The notes beneath the pieces were generated by a model, which was not told the origin of the DNA, ran no database searches, and saw only the letters and a list, made by a program, of their open reading frames with translations. Shown in pieces: positions 47,779 through 58,838 of a stretch of DNA of 64,000 nucleotides. Positions within the stretch are counted from its first letter, which is position 1; each line of letters opens with the position of its first letter. The position numbers and the translations under genes are program-made. The DNA is from Amylostereum areolatum (lineage: Eukaryota; Basidiomycota; Agaricomycetes; Russulales; Stereaceae): NCBI GenBank assembly GCA_012932865.1, contig SAXG01000049.1, positions 248,001 to 312,000 of the forward strand, in the 5' to 3' direction.

Positions 47779-48830
47779 TTAAAGTAAAGACAACGCCGGT
47801 GAGGTTGCGATTAGCGGGGAGGGGAGGGACAGGATAGACTGCTCGCTGCCCAAAGGAAGGCAAGTATGCAGAGAAAACGACCTTTGAGTGCATGTGCGAC
47901 CACAATCACACCGGTCTAAAAGTAGTCTCAGCTCGGGGTCCGTCAAGCCGGGACCGTCTAAACGGGCAAACAGTCCAACTGTGAAACGGACGACAGGGCC
48001 ATGGCCAGGAGGGGCGCATCTATGGCTGGAAAATCTCCTTCGAGTGGTGGTTAAGCCGCAATGGCAACGAAGTAACGCTTGTCCAAGTTCCGCGTCGGTA
48101 AGCCCTGGGTTTTCGGAATCGTCGAGGCGACGGTATATCGCGTAAGAGGTGTCCCTTATAGGAACAGGGCGTCGTGGGAGGACACTCAAATGTATATCTA
48201 GAAACTGATGAGAGCTGGACCAAATTCCTGAATACAAACTGATACGCACTTCGGCGAATTCGCATACGCGCAAGTCGGTCTAGACGCAGACTACCAGCTT
48301 GGGGAGCATCTAATAAAGTTTGGACCGTCCGTAAGTCGCTTGATCAACAGATCGTTAAAAAATTACCTACCGCGTAAACGATATTCTTTCTCATACAGAG
48401 TCCACTTGTCGTAGTACCGGTCCATGTCCACTGTAACCCACCGCATAAATTGCGTTCAGAAGTCGACCAACAGGCATTGGCGAAGAGACAGACGTACGTC
48501 GATAACTACATGCGCCTCTTGCGCATATTGCCAGGTGGTGGCCAAACCGCCGTCGACCATCGGTGATGAATACCATCTGGGTTTCATGGCCTTGAGCGGA
48601 AAGACCGCGAGAGGGACGGCAAAAGCAACGAGGTAAACAGAATTGGTGGGAAATGCGATGATTCTGGAATGCTGCCGGGGGCAAACGCTGTCCCTCTTGT
48701 ACCGGCCTAGAGCTGAGTCTCAGCGGGTCGAAGTTTTAAGAAGCTACACGAAAGAATGAACTTACCAACCCCAAGGATGAAGTTCTTCCGTGAGGGGATT
48801 GAATTCCATCACCGATGGTGCAATCCGCAT
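47779..48830 (-). CDS. Family A protein 2: unknown, two C-x-C-x11-H-x-C motifs
   Basis: Paralog of the gene at 41568-42645. Exons 48766-48830, 48498-48706, 48371-48430, 48250-48309, 47779-48197 join in frame to 270 residues; exon 3 has exactly the same length as in paralog 1. Shared blocks: MRIAPSVMEFNPLTEELHPW, RISHQFCLPRCFCRPSRG, HLAICARGACSYR, LDMDRYYDKWTLYEKEYRLR, and the two repeats RCHCGLTTTRRRFSSHRC and RCDCGRTCTQRSFSLHTC, each preceded by PGLTD-EL. Conservation is of protein and splice phase more than of nucleotides, so both copies have probably been under selection. Function not known. The metal-binding role is inferred from Cys/His spacing only. Confidence 0.75.
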
Positions 48831-50664
48831 TGTATACCTGAGCGACGCTTGTCGGTGGGAAGAAAGGGGTAGCATAGTCGTTTGGCAGGAGAGAGATTCC
48901 TTGTCCCCATTTCAACAGTGACGGAACCCTTTATATATTATGCTCTTGTCGCACTTGGGCGCGAGTCGCGACGGCAGAATGCCGCCCACGTCCCTGCTGC
49001 ATCACGGCAGACCCAACGCCGAAGTGCGCTCATCGGTGTAACCCGCAAACCGCGAACCTGAAATTTGAACTGTCAGCTCGAACCGCTAGGATTCACGTTC
49101 GCAACCGTGGATATAATTACATACCTGAACGGCAGCCGTCGGTAGGACATGGTAGGCCGGCATGAGGTTCATCCCGGTTCAAGGCCCTTGGCTCCGCAGC
49201 CATCCGCAGGGTTCGATTCGTCGCAGTTCGAATTTTCGAGTCGTTCTCTCGCGTAGGGTTCGCCGGCGCAGGCTTGAACATCGCGGCCGCGGTTCTTGTG
49301 GGCAGTGGATCTTTCGGGGAGCGCTCAGCGCTGGTCACTGTGGGGTCGTGACGGCTGTCGTACTTCTGGGGACGGCGGATGAGGCCAAGGTATCCTGTGG
49401 TGCCAGAAGGGAAAGGTAAACGATCTCTGAGATCGTGGATGATGAGTTGGGAAAGTATGGCAAGGTAGCCTTAGGCTAAGGGAGCCAGCGAAGCACGTGG
49501 TCGTGCCTTCACTATTATTATTATTATTTCTAAATATCCGCACGTGGTCTAGTCTCCCGTCGCTGACCTAATCAGAAGATAGTCGTTCTCACGTGGTCGT
49601 GCCGCACGCCGACTCGCCGGCTGACCCGCAGTGCCAGCCCGCTTCTCACTATTAGATAGTACGGCGTAACGGCACCCAGCCTCCAACGGGACCAGACGTG
49701 GCAGACATGGAGGGTCAACGAGGTCAGCAGACGCGCATTTTTACGAGACGGTGCGTCTCATCTCGTCTTCGTACCTCTAGCGCCGGGAGTTTTGCCGTCT
49801 TGGGAGCGTCGCCCACATGTCCCTCGCGGGACCCGCATGCCACGCCTTTGGCATCGATGTCGCCGACCTTCAGATCGAAGTCACGTACGCAACGCAATCC
49901 GGATGTACCACAACCAATCGATTCTCTTCCTCCCCGCACCCCGCTCCTGCCGCTCATCCTCGTGCCCCTGCTCAGACTGCACGTTAACATCTCCGACACC
50001 GCCGCCCGCCAATTCACTCCCCCTCCGGAGTGCTTCCTCCGCCCGGACGTCCCGAGCGATGCCGCGCCGTACTTTCTCAAATCCTCAGACCTGGGTCCAC
50101 CTTCTCACTCGTACTCCCATCCAGATATGACACATGCGCTCTCTTTCTGAAGCATCGGTTCAACGTCTCGAGCAACCTCTCCCCGTCTCACAGCCTAGCC
50201 CTCTTCGAGTGCATCGACCGCCCGTTGTCTCCTCTTCATTTCATTCGACTGAGATCAAACGACCCAGTGCGGCGGGTGCCGACGTCGTCCTCGACTTCCA
50301 TTAGACTCCACGCCTTGTTCATTTCTCGCAGGACCACACGAGCATGGTCTGGGTGCATGCGGTAGAGCGCGACCTCGAGGAGACGGCGCTGACGAAGTGC
50401 GTATTTATGTACGTAAATGATCATAATACACTGGGGAAGGAGGGGAATAGACGTGTACTACTATCTGGTCAGAACTCTGCATAGTTTTATAGCCCAACCC
50501 CTACGGTAAGAAATGAGAACGGATGGTAATGATTGAAGACGACGACAAGGTAGTCGACGCATGAAGGGAAAGGAAAAGGTAGCTAAGAGCAACAACAGTG
50601 AGTGAGCGTGACAGAACAAAGAAGTTGGTCAATTCAAGACGTACCAGAACTGAGGCCTTCCAAA
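48831..50664. other. Long stretch without supported gene
   Basis: From 48831 to 49690 I see only short ORFs and a (TTA)n microsatellite at 49511-49526. On the plus strand, 49700-50400 contains protein-like but frame-broken pieces (RQFTPPPECFLRPDVPSDAA near 50020; SLALFECIDRPLS near 50200) that suggest an unrecognised decayed gene. Confidence 0.4.
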
Positions 50665-51297
50665 TCAAAGCCCGAAGTCATGACCGGCATTGACGGGGGT
50701 TAGAGGGGCACTCATAGAAGCTGGACCATCTTCAGCATCGTCGTCGGTGACCTTCTCCAACTCTTCGACCAACGCGTCGAGCGCACCGTTGTCCAGAAAG
50801 GATTGGACAACCTCGGATGTCGGATGTCGCGCAAGGTCCGATATGAAGAGGGCGCTTTCAAACTTGTCGAGATCGTCGTTGACTTCTTTGAGCTCCTCGA
50901 GCGTGGCCTGGACCACGTTCAAGGTGATTTGAAGAAGTGCATTGTACTGCTCCAGTTCGACCTTACAGGTCTCCAAGCGTACGTACGCTGCTTGCTTTTG
51001 CAAGTTGGATGTGTTCTTGCCCGCTTCGATGACGGCATTGACGCAGGATACCAAGAGAGAGGTATTCCTCGACAAAAAATGCGAACCCTGTTCCTAAATA
51101 ATTAAATCGAACGCTCCTTCGAACAGGACAATCAAATTACGCACCACTGATGTAGAATCTTGAGGCTGAGCATTCTCATGCTGCTGAAGCAGTTTGACGA
51201 AATCATTCAGTCTCTGACTGCGTGACTCTGCCACGAAATCCAAAGGTAAGGCGTGATGACCAGGGGCATGCGTGGCGGGATATTCTGTACTGGACAT
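50665..51297 (-). CDS. Family B protein 2: unknown coiled-coil protein
   Basis: Paralog of the gene at 43460-44318. Exons 51145-51297 and 50665-51093, 193 residues from MSSTEYPATHAPGHHALPLD. Corresponding blocks: LNDFVKLLQQHENAQ (B1: VARLLRQYKEDA), the coil KQAAYVRLETCKVELEQYNA (B1: KSAASVRLDACRDEIVECNG), LEELKEVNDDLDKFESALFI, and TSEVVQSFLDNGALDALVEE (B1: RSPLVDAFLSDGTLAAT). The single intron falls at the same place. There is no DNA-binding, enzymatic or membrane motif. It follows A2 with the same orientation and order as B1 follows A1. Confidence 0.7.
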
Positions 51298-52525
51298 TGT
51301 GTACGAGGGGAGTAGGCGATGCTTGGAACAATGCCAGAAGTCGGGTCCGAGTTGTGTCGTGTGGCGGCCTCGGACGGGACCCTAGTGTCGGCCCCTATAT
51401 AATATTATTATAAATACTCCGACTGGACTTGAAACCTGAGGCGGCGAGGCTTGGGGCCTGAGGCCTGAGGCTTGAACCGTGACTATGGCGGCAAGTTGGG
51501 CGCCCAGAGCAGGCTGCTGATAAGTGCTAGTACTGCTCTAATAAGCACTTCGACTATTAGGCTTACAATCCGTCTGCAGGGATCTGAAGTCCTGGCAATT
51601 ACTATTGACTCGGCGCAAGAGCACTTGAAGGCGCACCGTGGCCCATTGAAGTTTCACTAGTATTCTACTGGCAACACGTTATACAGTAGAGTGCGATCTA
51701 CTAGGTAAGCTAGTTAATGACATTGAATCTAGTGGTTCCGGCTTCCCGCAACTCGGACTCAGAATCATAGGAGTACACCGCGGACGGGGCCCGTTTCGCA
51801 CCGCGACACATGGAGGTAAGAGTAGTATACCTTTCGGATGGACTCGTCCTTTCCTTGCGGAGCATCTCATATCAGTATCACAGCAGCGTCCGAGGGGAAC
51901 TACACGAATATAGGACTTCGCGTCTGGAAAGATTCCGTACTTTCACACACTGGGAGGAAGGGCAAAGGAAGGCCTTCCCTAACTTCTGATATGAACAGAA
52001 GGTGAAAGACTCAGCTAGACAATTTGTCAGTATCGTCAAGTCCACCATGAAGTCCGGCGAGTCGGCGACCGTCTTCACATCAGTCTCGCGACCTGAACCT
52101 TGAACTTATACACCAGTCGCCGCGCCTTCTGGGCCATTGACACGCCTAGCCAGCATGATGGTATGTGAAGCATCACATTGCTTCCACCCTTGAACCTTCT
52201 TAACATGACCTGGCAGGGAAGCGAACGGAAACCGTCCGTCCAACCGATTGGGTGGCGATTATCCCCTTTGCAAGTCGCCGCGCCGCTTCTCCTTTGACAC
52301 GCCTAGCCAGCGTTGCACGGGCATGCCCTCAAGCAAAGTTCTAGTAAGCTTTAGAACCCAATCTCTCATGGGATTAGTTGACCTACCTTGGACTTGTCAC
52401 GACGTGGGATCGGACGTTGCCGCCCAGTCGAGTGTTCCGTTCTCCAGGACCTATTTCCCCGTTGCCCACATCCACAGTGTTGTCTTTCCTCACAACACCC
52501 CTTTACCCCTTGTACATCAGAACGG
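51298..52525. other. Divergent intergenic region between B2 and gene D
   Basis: About 1.2 kb; it must contain both promoters. A pair of similar segments (CGCCGCGCCTTCT...GACACGCCTAGCCAGC, about 52119-52155 and 52275-52313) forms an imperfect direct repeat. No gene recognised. Confidence 0.45.
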
Positions 52526-54352
52526 ATGAATCCCCCCTCAGACAGTATGAAGAACCGCCATTTTTTCTCTTGTTCAGTCTACTTACATATTCTCACCAGC
52601 CGTCCAAGCGGCGTCGCAGCGGTTCTCGGAAGCAATGGACGTCCTGCACGTCTTGCGTTCCACACTGGTTTCTCAACAGACACGGTATAATCGACTCTCA
52701 ACCACCCTGGCCTCTTTGGAGCAAGAAATCGCCCAAACAAAGGAGGAACGCGACCGAGCGCAAATGGAGTACGACAGTGCTCGGGAGCATCTGCGCTCTC
52801 GCGCGCACAGTACAACACCAACGGCGAGGAGATGCTACGCTCCAAGATAGAGAACTCAGACTATACCATTCAATGGACATCACTTCTTACCAAAAGCGGA
52901 GTACGTTCGCCGTTTATTTCACTGGCAGAAGATAGCTGACACGATAAAAATCTAGCTTGTAACTACACCTCTGAATGCTGGTGGATGGTGGACGTCGAGG
53001 GGTCTCTTGTCGGGGGACCCTTCCTTTGCGGAGTGGGATGTAAGTCGGTTTACTACAAAACCCTTCACCTAGTCTGATCTTCCTTGACTTAGGCAACCTT
53101 ATATCTAACACCTCGACGCAACCACGGCGCTCTGATGAACGCCATTGAAGAAGTCTTTGTTTCCTTCTCCGGTCATGACGTATTCGTCATCCTCGCCCGT
53201 TTGGAGCGCTGGATACTCTCCCCCTTTCTTGTAGAGGGAAGGGGGCTAATGTTGACTGACCTCCTCATTCGAGGCGGCCGCGTCATCAGCGACAAACCAG
53301 AGGAAAACACCGGTATCGAGACGCTCCTAGAAAGTTTGTACTATCTTTTTCTCTCTAGGTTTGTTCCTACTGATTTTTTGGTCACGAACCGATAGAGGCG
53401 TACGTTGGCAAATCAAGGGAGGTTCTCCAAGAAAGGGTAAGCTCGTTATATAATCATCGATGTCTCTCTGACCTTGACGTTTTCCCACAGCTCTCCGTGT
53501 TGACGAAATATTCCTACTCGAAGTGGTTGTCGGCCTTCTCCTCCATCTTCAACGAGGATCACCTTCGAACGACTCCGTATTTATGCGGTCCGTTGGAATC
53601 TGGCGGACTGGGCGTTTTCACCATGGACGGCCAAGGACCCAATTGGCCTGCATTGGCACGCCTGATGGAGCAAAGTGCCGTGGGGCACCTGAGGATCAAA
53701 GGGGTACTTAAATTATCCTTGTCTAGTTTGACAAACGTATAACATGCTGTTTGCACTCAGGGGGCCATCGTAATCCCATGCTTTGGCCCCCATCCCAAAC
53801 AGTGCATGCGGAAACATTTCTACCCTAACGGCGTCCGGACTCGGTCTTTTGACGAAATCTTCGTCACCCTCTCGTCAACGGTCATGGTGGTCACTCTAGT
53901 GGCCGCCGAGTTTACCATGGTGAGTCTTAGAGACGGGGAAGGAACAGCGGATGCTTATATTCTTATAGTATCGGCGGTCACTGGCTGCGCTTTTAATGCG
54001 CCACCTTCCTGAATGGGGAAGGACAAGGTCAGCCCAATACTACCGCGACCAGCGGTGCACGTACGACGAGATCTCTGACGAAAGCCTGGTGGGCTTTCGT
54101 CAAGAGGTCCAACAGCACGTCTCGGACATCATGGTCTTCGAGCAGAAGGTGCCAGGCACCATCACTGCCCTTGCTGAGATGGTCGAAATGGTGCTGACGG
54201 TGAGACCCTGCGCCACGGGCTCTTTGCTGTACACAAACTAACCATCTGTTTTCTCCCCACAGGCGGAGAACGATGCTCTGACGGTGTACCTGACTGCCTT
54301 AGACGACGGTTGCCCCTGGCCCACCTCAATTTCTCGTCCTACCGCCGTCTAA
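52526..54352 (+). CDS. Gene D: unknown 434-residue protein, ten exons
   Basis: Not recognised. Exons 52526-52544, 52600-52776, 52851-52900, 52956-53039, 53093-53333, 53396-53436, 53491-53703, 53761-53919, 53969-54199, 54263-54352; all phases agree and the frame ends at TAA 54350-54352. N-terminal coiled coil (STTLASLEQEIAQTKEERDR). The middle has LVTTPLNAGGWWTSRGLLSG, LTPRRNHGALMNAIEEVFVS and GPLESGGLGVFTMDGQGPNW. The C-terminal half has GGAIVIPCFGPHPKQCMRKH and a helical end (FRQEVQQHVSDIMVFEQKVP). The intron at 52777-52850 is the least certain. The 5-residue first exon plus clean phases suggest a real gene of a lineage-specific family. No catalytic motif seen. Confidence 0.6.
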
Positions 54353-54979
54353 CATGGTCTCCGATCGTCTTACGTCTATGGTGTGGTTCCGGCAAGTGGC
54401 ATTTCGTTGTAGGATAAGGATGGGGTTCGTTTGCTATGGTGTATACTACGTACATGACTTGTTGCTGATAGAGAATCAATCGTCCTTGTGTCTCTTCCGA
54501 GTCCTTGAGAATTCAAGAGAATCCAGCTTTCTTTGACGGGGGCATTTCTAGCGGACTCGCAATTAGTCTCCATGTTCACACACTCTCACCATCACAGCTG
54601 CACTGTGAGCATTGTCCGAGATGTTGTCCCTGTTTGTCCCGCCTATAGTGAAAGGGTATTTGTTATGAGGCTTTCGACTCAACCGCGGCCGCGAGTAAAG
54701 GCGCGTGATCGTGTGGAACATTGCATCGCGGCGCCGCCTCGAGTCGATTCTCTCATCCAATTTGACTGCTCATTCACATTCGACAACGTCGCCATCGCAC
54801 TCAACACCCCGTTCGACTGCGAGGAGGAGGGGGAGGAGGAGGAGGAAGACGAGTGGGAGGACATGGACACTGTACCATTTTTTACGTCCACGCGCTTGCG
54901 GCTACGTTGATGGCAGAGGCTCCGCAACGCAAGGCCTGACTGACCAGTGTGGATTTCAAGCGCTTTGGGGGACTTACTG
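54353..54979. other. Intergenic with an acidic ORF
   Basis: A plus-strand ORF at 54533-54910 contains an (E/D)-rich run from a GAG/GAC simple repeat (about 54822-54870) and no recognisable domain. I do not call it a gene. Confidence 0.35.
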
Positions 54980-55690
54980 ATGCCACGCGTGTACGAGGTG
55001 GGATGGGTAGGTCACCGTAGGTGGTCGTTTTCTGAGAGGAGTGTCTGGCTGATCCACCTGCTTCGAGGACACTTAGGGCCGCGCGGACGTCGGTCGCGAC
55101 GACGGCGGCCACGCGTGTACAATCGGCGCGACGGTAGGGGATTGTTCCCTACGTAGTCGACCTGTTCTTGAGAACACTTAAGGCCCGCGCGGACGTCGGT
55201 CGCGACGACGGCGGCCACGCGTTTACGAGGCGGGATGGTAGGTAGTTGTTTTCTGAGAGGAGTGTCTGGCTGATGAACCTGTGCTTGAGGACACTTAAGG
55301 CCGCGCAGACGTCGGTCGCGACGACGGCGGCCACGCGTGTACAGCTGGCGCGACGGTAGGGGATTGTTCCCTACGTAGTCGACCTGTTCTTGAGAACACT
55401 TAAGGCCGCGCGGACATCGGTCGCGACGACGGCGGCCACGCGTGTACGAGGCGGGATGGTAGGTGGTCGTTTTCTGAGAGGAGTGTCTGGCTGATGAACC
55501 TGTTCTTGAGGACACTTAAGGCCGCGCAGACGTCGGCCCCGACGGCGGCGGCCACGCGTGTACGAGGTGGGATGATAGGTGGCCGTTTCCCCCCCAAGAG
55601 ATTTCTTTTGTGCTTCCGTTTTGTAGGCCGCGCGGACGTCGGTCGTGACAATGGTGGCCACTCTTGTATGAGGCATGATAATAGATGGCC
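54980..55690. repeat. Satellite array with two alternating monomers (higher-order repeat)
   Basis: The anchor GCCACGCGTGTAC recurs at about 54982, 55108, 55214, 55330, 55435 and 55551, with spacings of 126, 106, 116, 105 and 116 bp. Two monomer types alternate. The long type carries GTTTTCTGAGAGGAGTGTCT and the short type carries GGGGATTGTTCCCTACGTAG. Both share GACACTTAAGGCCGCGC and the GACGTCGGTCGCGACGACGG block. The dimer is therefore about 221 bp and present at least twice, followed by a degenerate end at 55627-55690. Open frames through it are Arg-rich and reflect the repeat. Confidence 0.9.
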
Positions 55691-55849
55691 ATTTTCCCGT
55701 TCTTTTGTGCTGAGCCACCGAACAACGACGGAATAAGAAAGGAAAAGGCAAGTCGAGCCCCTGTGCATGGCCACGGCCCGTATGTCAATTTTTTTTGCCG
55801 CGTCCTCCCGCGCGTCTTTGATAAAGTCTACCCTTACTCTCGAACCCCA

Positions 55850-55865
55850 CCCCCCCCCCCCCCCC
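55850..55865. repeat. Poly-C tract
   Basis: Sixteen consecutive C residues inside a pyrimidine-rich stretch (55830-55960) between the satellite and the dioxygenase-like gene. Such tracts are unstable and its length may be an assembly estimate. Confidence 0.9.
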
Positions 55866-56065
55866 ACTACCGCATTTCCCCCTTCACTCACCTTCAGGCT
55901 CCCTTCCCCTTCCCCTCTCCCCTTCAACCTCCGCCTTCCACCCTTTTCCTCCACTCCTCCTTCCGGCTGCTCTCTCGTTGCCTTCCCTCTGCGTACACAC
56001 TAGCTGGTGTGTAGCCATGAAATCGGAATCGTAGCTTCTCTCTTACCCTTTTTCAGCGCCCTCAA

Positions 56066-57145
56066 ATGGGACGCGCTCACCGTGGCCACCGTTCCAAGAA
56101 GGAGATGGTCAAGCGTAAAGCGACGTATACAATGTGTTACCGCGCCGCCGCTCTCGCTGCTAGGGAAGCTCCTCGGGGTACGCTTTTCTTTGTCGCTTTT
56201 CTCCCGTCCCTAACAGCTAGCATCTAGTCCATATGCATCCCGAAAACTTCCAAGATGATTTCTTGAAAAAACCGCGGAGTCGGGAGAGCGTTATTGTCGT
56301 CGTCAAAAGCAAATACAGCTACACGGCTGACACCCTCCCGTCTCTCGAAGCTGCTTCGTCGGTGTCGGTCTGGAACCCTACACTTCGCGGGCAGGACTAC
56401 TTGGCGCTCCTCTTCGACAAGGTTATACGTCGGAAGGAACACGATCGCATGCTCAAACTGTGGGATGCGTTTATAGCCTTGCACCCGAAGCACTACGGTG
56501 TCCGGGAGGGAGGGCAATCCAACTACCCCGCTTTCCACTTCGGGATATGGTCAATCTATATGCGGAGGCCTCGACCTACGAAGGAAACTGTGGCTCAAAG
56601 TCCGGTCGTCTTGAAGGCCCTGGACGATATCCTTGTGGCGGTCAAAAAAATCGTCGTTCCCAAGGTCCTTCGCCTTATGGAGGAGTATCTTCCTGAGCAG
56701 GCTGCGAACGTGAAGCGGTAGGTGCGGTCGCTACATGGGTGTTTGCTGTGCTGATGAGGTCGCGCATTCTAGTGCACGCTTGCGTATGTTGAGCATCCTG
56801 GGCTCTACAATTGCTGAACGGCCTACGCTCGACCTCGGAGACGCGTTCCTCGTTTTTGCTATCAAAGAGGGGAGTAGCGAGATCATCCACGTCGATTTCA
56901 ATGACTTTCCCGAGTCTCTCGCCTTCATCGTTCCTTTCGGAAACTGGGAGGGCGGTCACCTTTGCCTCCCACAGCTGGACAAAAAATTCACCGTCCGCCC
57001 TGGCCAAATTTTCGCCTTCAAAGCCCGACGACTCGCCCATTTCACGACCCCACCAACTTCTGGACGGCGTCTTATTCTGACCTGCTTTTGTGATAATTGG
57101 ATCGTAAAGCATGCTCTGGATGAAGACATCATTGTTGTTGATTAA
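56066..57145 (+). CDS. 2OG-Fe(II) dioxygenase-like protein (TET/JBP-like, agaricomycete type)
   Basis: Exons 56066-56177, 56228-56717, 56773-57145; 324 residues. The last exon carries a double-stranded beta-helix signature: IIHVDFNDFPESLAFIVPFG (H-x-D metal ligands), WEGGHLCLPQLDKKFTVRPG, then FKARRLAHFTTP (distal His) and SGRRLILTCFCD (Arg for 2-oxoglutarate). This pattern is shared by fungal TET/JBP-like enzymes, whose genes are expanded in mushrooms together with transposons; some oxidise 5-methylcytosine. I cannot tell this subfamily from other agaricomycete 2OG families by eye. The N terminus is basic (MGRAHRGHRSKKEMVKRKA), which could be a nuclear signal. An upstream exon is possible because TTTTTCAG precedes the ATG closely. 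Confidence 0.72.
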
Positions 57146-57416
57146 TCGTCTACGTATTTCTTAGTGTACTTAAGACACATACCGTATTGTTTCCCCCTCC
57201 TTTCTTTCTTCACTCGTGAGATTTCGAGCTCGAGACCTCAAACACGGCGTCGAAACACGAATCGAGACGTCGGTGGCGACGTCGTTTCACTGACATCGAG
57301 ACATTCGTACGCGACATCGCAAATGTCACCTTATGTCAAAGTACATGCTACAAGTACAACATAGAAGGGATGCATTTACTATCGGAACGACGACAGCTAG
57401 TGCTAGGCAATGAAGC

Positions 57417-58366
57417 TTAGCCTTTGCTGAAGAATTCGTCCCAAGACACCTGCGTTACCTGCCCTTTTCTCTTTCCCCCACACGTCGCAGGATCGCGCAG
57501 CGACGAGACGCCCTTCGCCATCATAAGTCTCTCTGCGACTGCTCTCAGGTCATGATTCTCCACCGGAGGCGCGGTTATGGCAAAGTTGCACCCAGGGCAC
57601 TCGTACCTCGGCTGGTTTTCCGCACAGTTGCTTGTGGAGAGTTGACTGAGGGTTGTAAAGTCGACGGCTCGGATGGGCCGGAAGAGGTTTGCAGCCACTT
57701 GAGGATCGCACTGAGGAAATTCACTTTTGTGGTTCTTGAGATCGTCTGAAAATATAGTTGAGAGACAGACATCGCAGTACGAGTGACCGCAGGAGAGACT
57801 GAAAAGGACATGAGTTGCCTCGTAAGCGTCAATACTTGAGAATGTACATGAATGGGCGATCCATGCCCAAGAGGCAGCTCTTGCACTTGACCATGTCAGT
57901 GAGGACATCTTCGGGGACGGAGGGCTGGACGCAAGGCAAAGAAAAACAACGTCAGCACAAGTCGCGATGATCACGGACGAAAAACCCACCACTGGGAGGT
58001 ACTTTGCTTTCTCCCGTTCCAAAGCAAGACTCTGCTGGCTCTCTTCGTACTTGCTTCGCAAGTCATCCCGTTCCTGAGAACTCCGTTGAGTGGGGTTTAC
58101 AGGTGCAAGGAATGGCGACGTACCTTTGTTAACTCCTTGACCAACTCCCGCGCACTCTTTCTTGCCGGCGTCACGACGATTTCAATGTCGCTGTCGAGTG
58201 AGCAGGATAGATACATCCCTGAAGATCTCGCGAGAGGCGGTGGATCCGTATCCTCGGTGAAGTCGATTACCTCGATGGCTTGGGAGGTAGGCAGTTTCGT
58301 CTTCGGTTTAGCGTAGGGTGAATTGTTGGACGGTCTAACAGAGGGGGCCGATCGGATAGGGGACAT
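57417..58366 (-). CDS. RING-type zinc-finger protein, putative E3 ligase (N terminus uncertain)
   Basis: Exons 58124-58366 (possibly continuing to 58477 and an upstream exon to about 58620), 57990-58073, 57848-57924, 57417-57798; 261 residues from MSPIRSAPSVRPS. A coiled segment (KYEESQQSLALEREKAKYLP) precedes the finger. The RING Cys/His set is CKSC, then LSCGHSYCDVCL across an intron, then YECPGCNF after a 60-residue insertion. A short helical tail ends the protein (ENHDLRAVAERLMM). Before the coil is EVIDFTEDTD, which resembles a SUMO-interacting motif (hydrophobic core followed by acids; inference). No in-frame ATG is present in the 5' extension to 58477, so a first exon may be missing. 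This finger class is common in agaricomycete accessory regions. Confidence 0.75.
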
Positions 58367-58838
58367 ATTCGTCGGGGTGGTGGAAGGAAAGACGAAGCCA
58401 CTCGGTAAAGATGGCAGTGAGGTGAGCAAAGCGGTGAGGTTGGCATGTTGCGCAGATCCCGGAACCCGCGGTGCGACCTAGATAGGAAGACAAAAACGCA
58501 GAGCGAGACTGATGGAGTAGTACTGAATTCTATACAGCTCAGAGAAAACGTACATGCACACCAAGTCGTCGTGACGATGCGGTAGAGTTTTGATTAGAAC
58601 CACAGGGTACTACATAGAATGAGAAGGAGAGAGCGAGACAGTGGCAGCCTCAGCCTGCTGAGGCAGTCACGACGGTCATACTCAGGCCGCGCCGCAAAGG
58701 GCGAATGCGGGCCGACCGCAGCCGCCTGCCTCTTCAGACCTCTCTGCGTTGTTTACATAGTACTTTCAGCGAACCTTTCCCCCTCCATTAGCATCTTCAG
58801 ATACGAACGCTTCCCCCATCCACCCTCATTTTGCACGT

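Noticed and set aside
44595..51093. Gene C as a third copy of family A or B
   Set aside because: No shared block between gene C and either family, and no second gene C near A2-B2.
54533..54910. 125-residue ORF with an acidic run
   Set aside because: The acidic part is a GAG/GAC simple repeat; no domain, paralog or splice support.
55012..55954. Arg-rich ORFs across 55.0-55.9 kb
   Set aside because: They are translations of the satellite repeat and the poly-C region.
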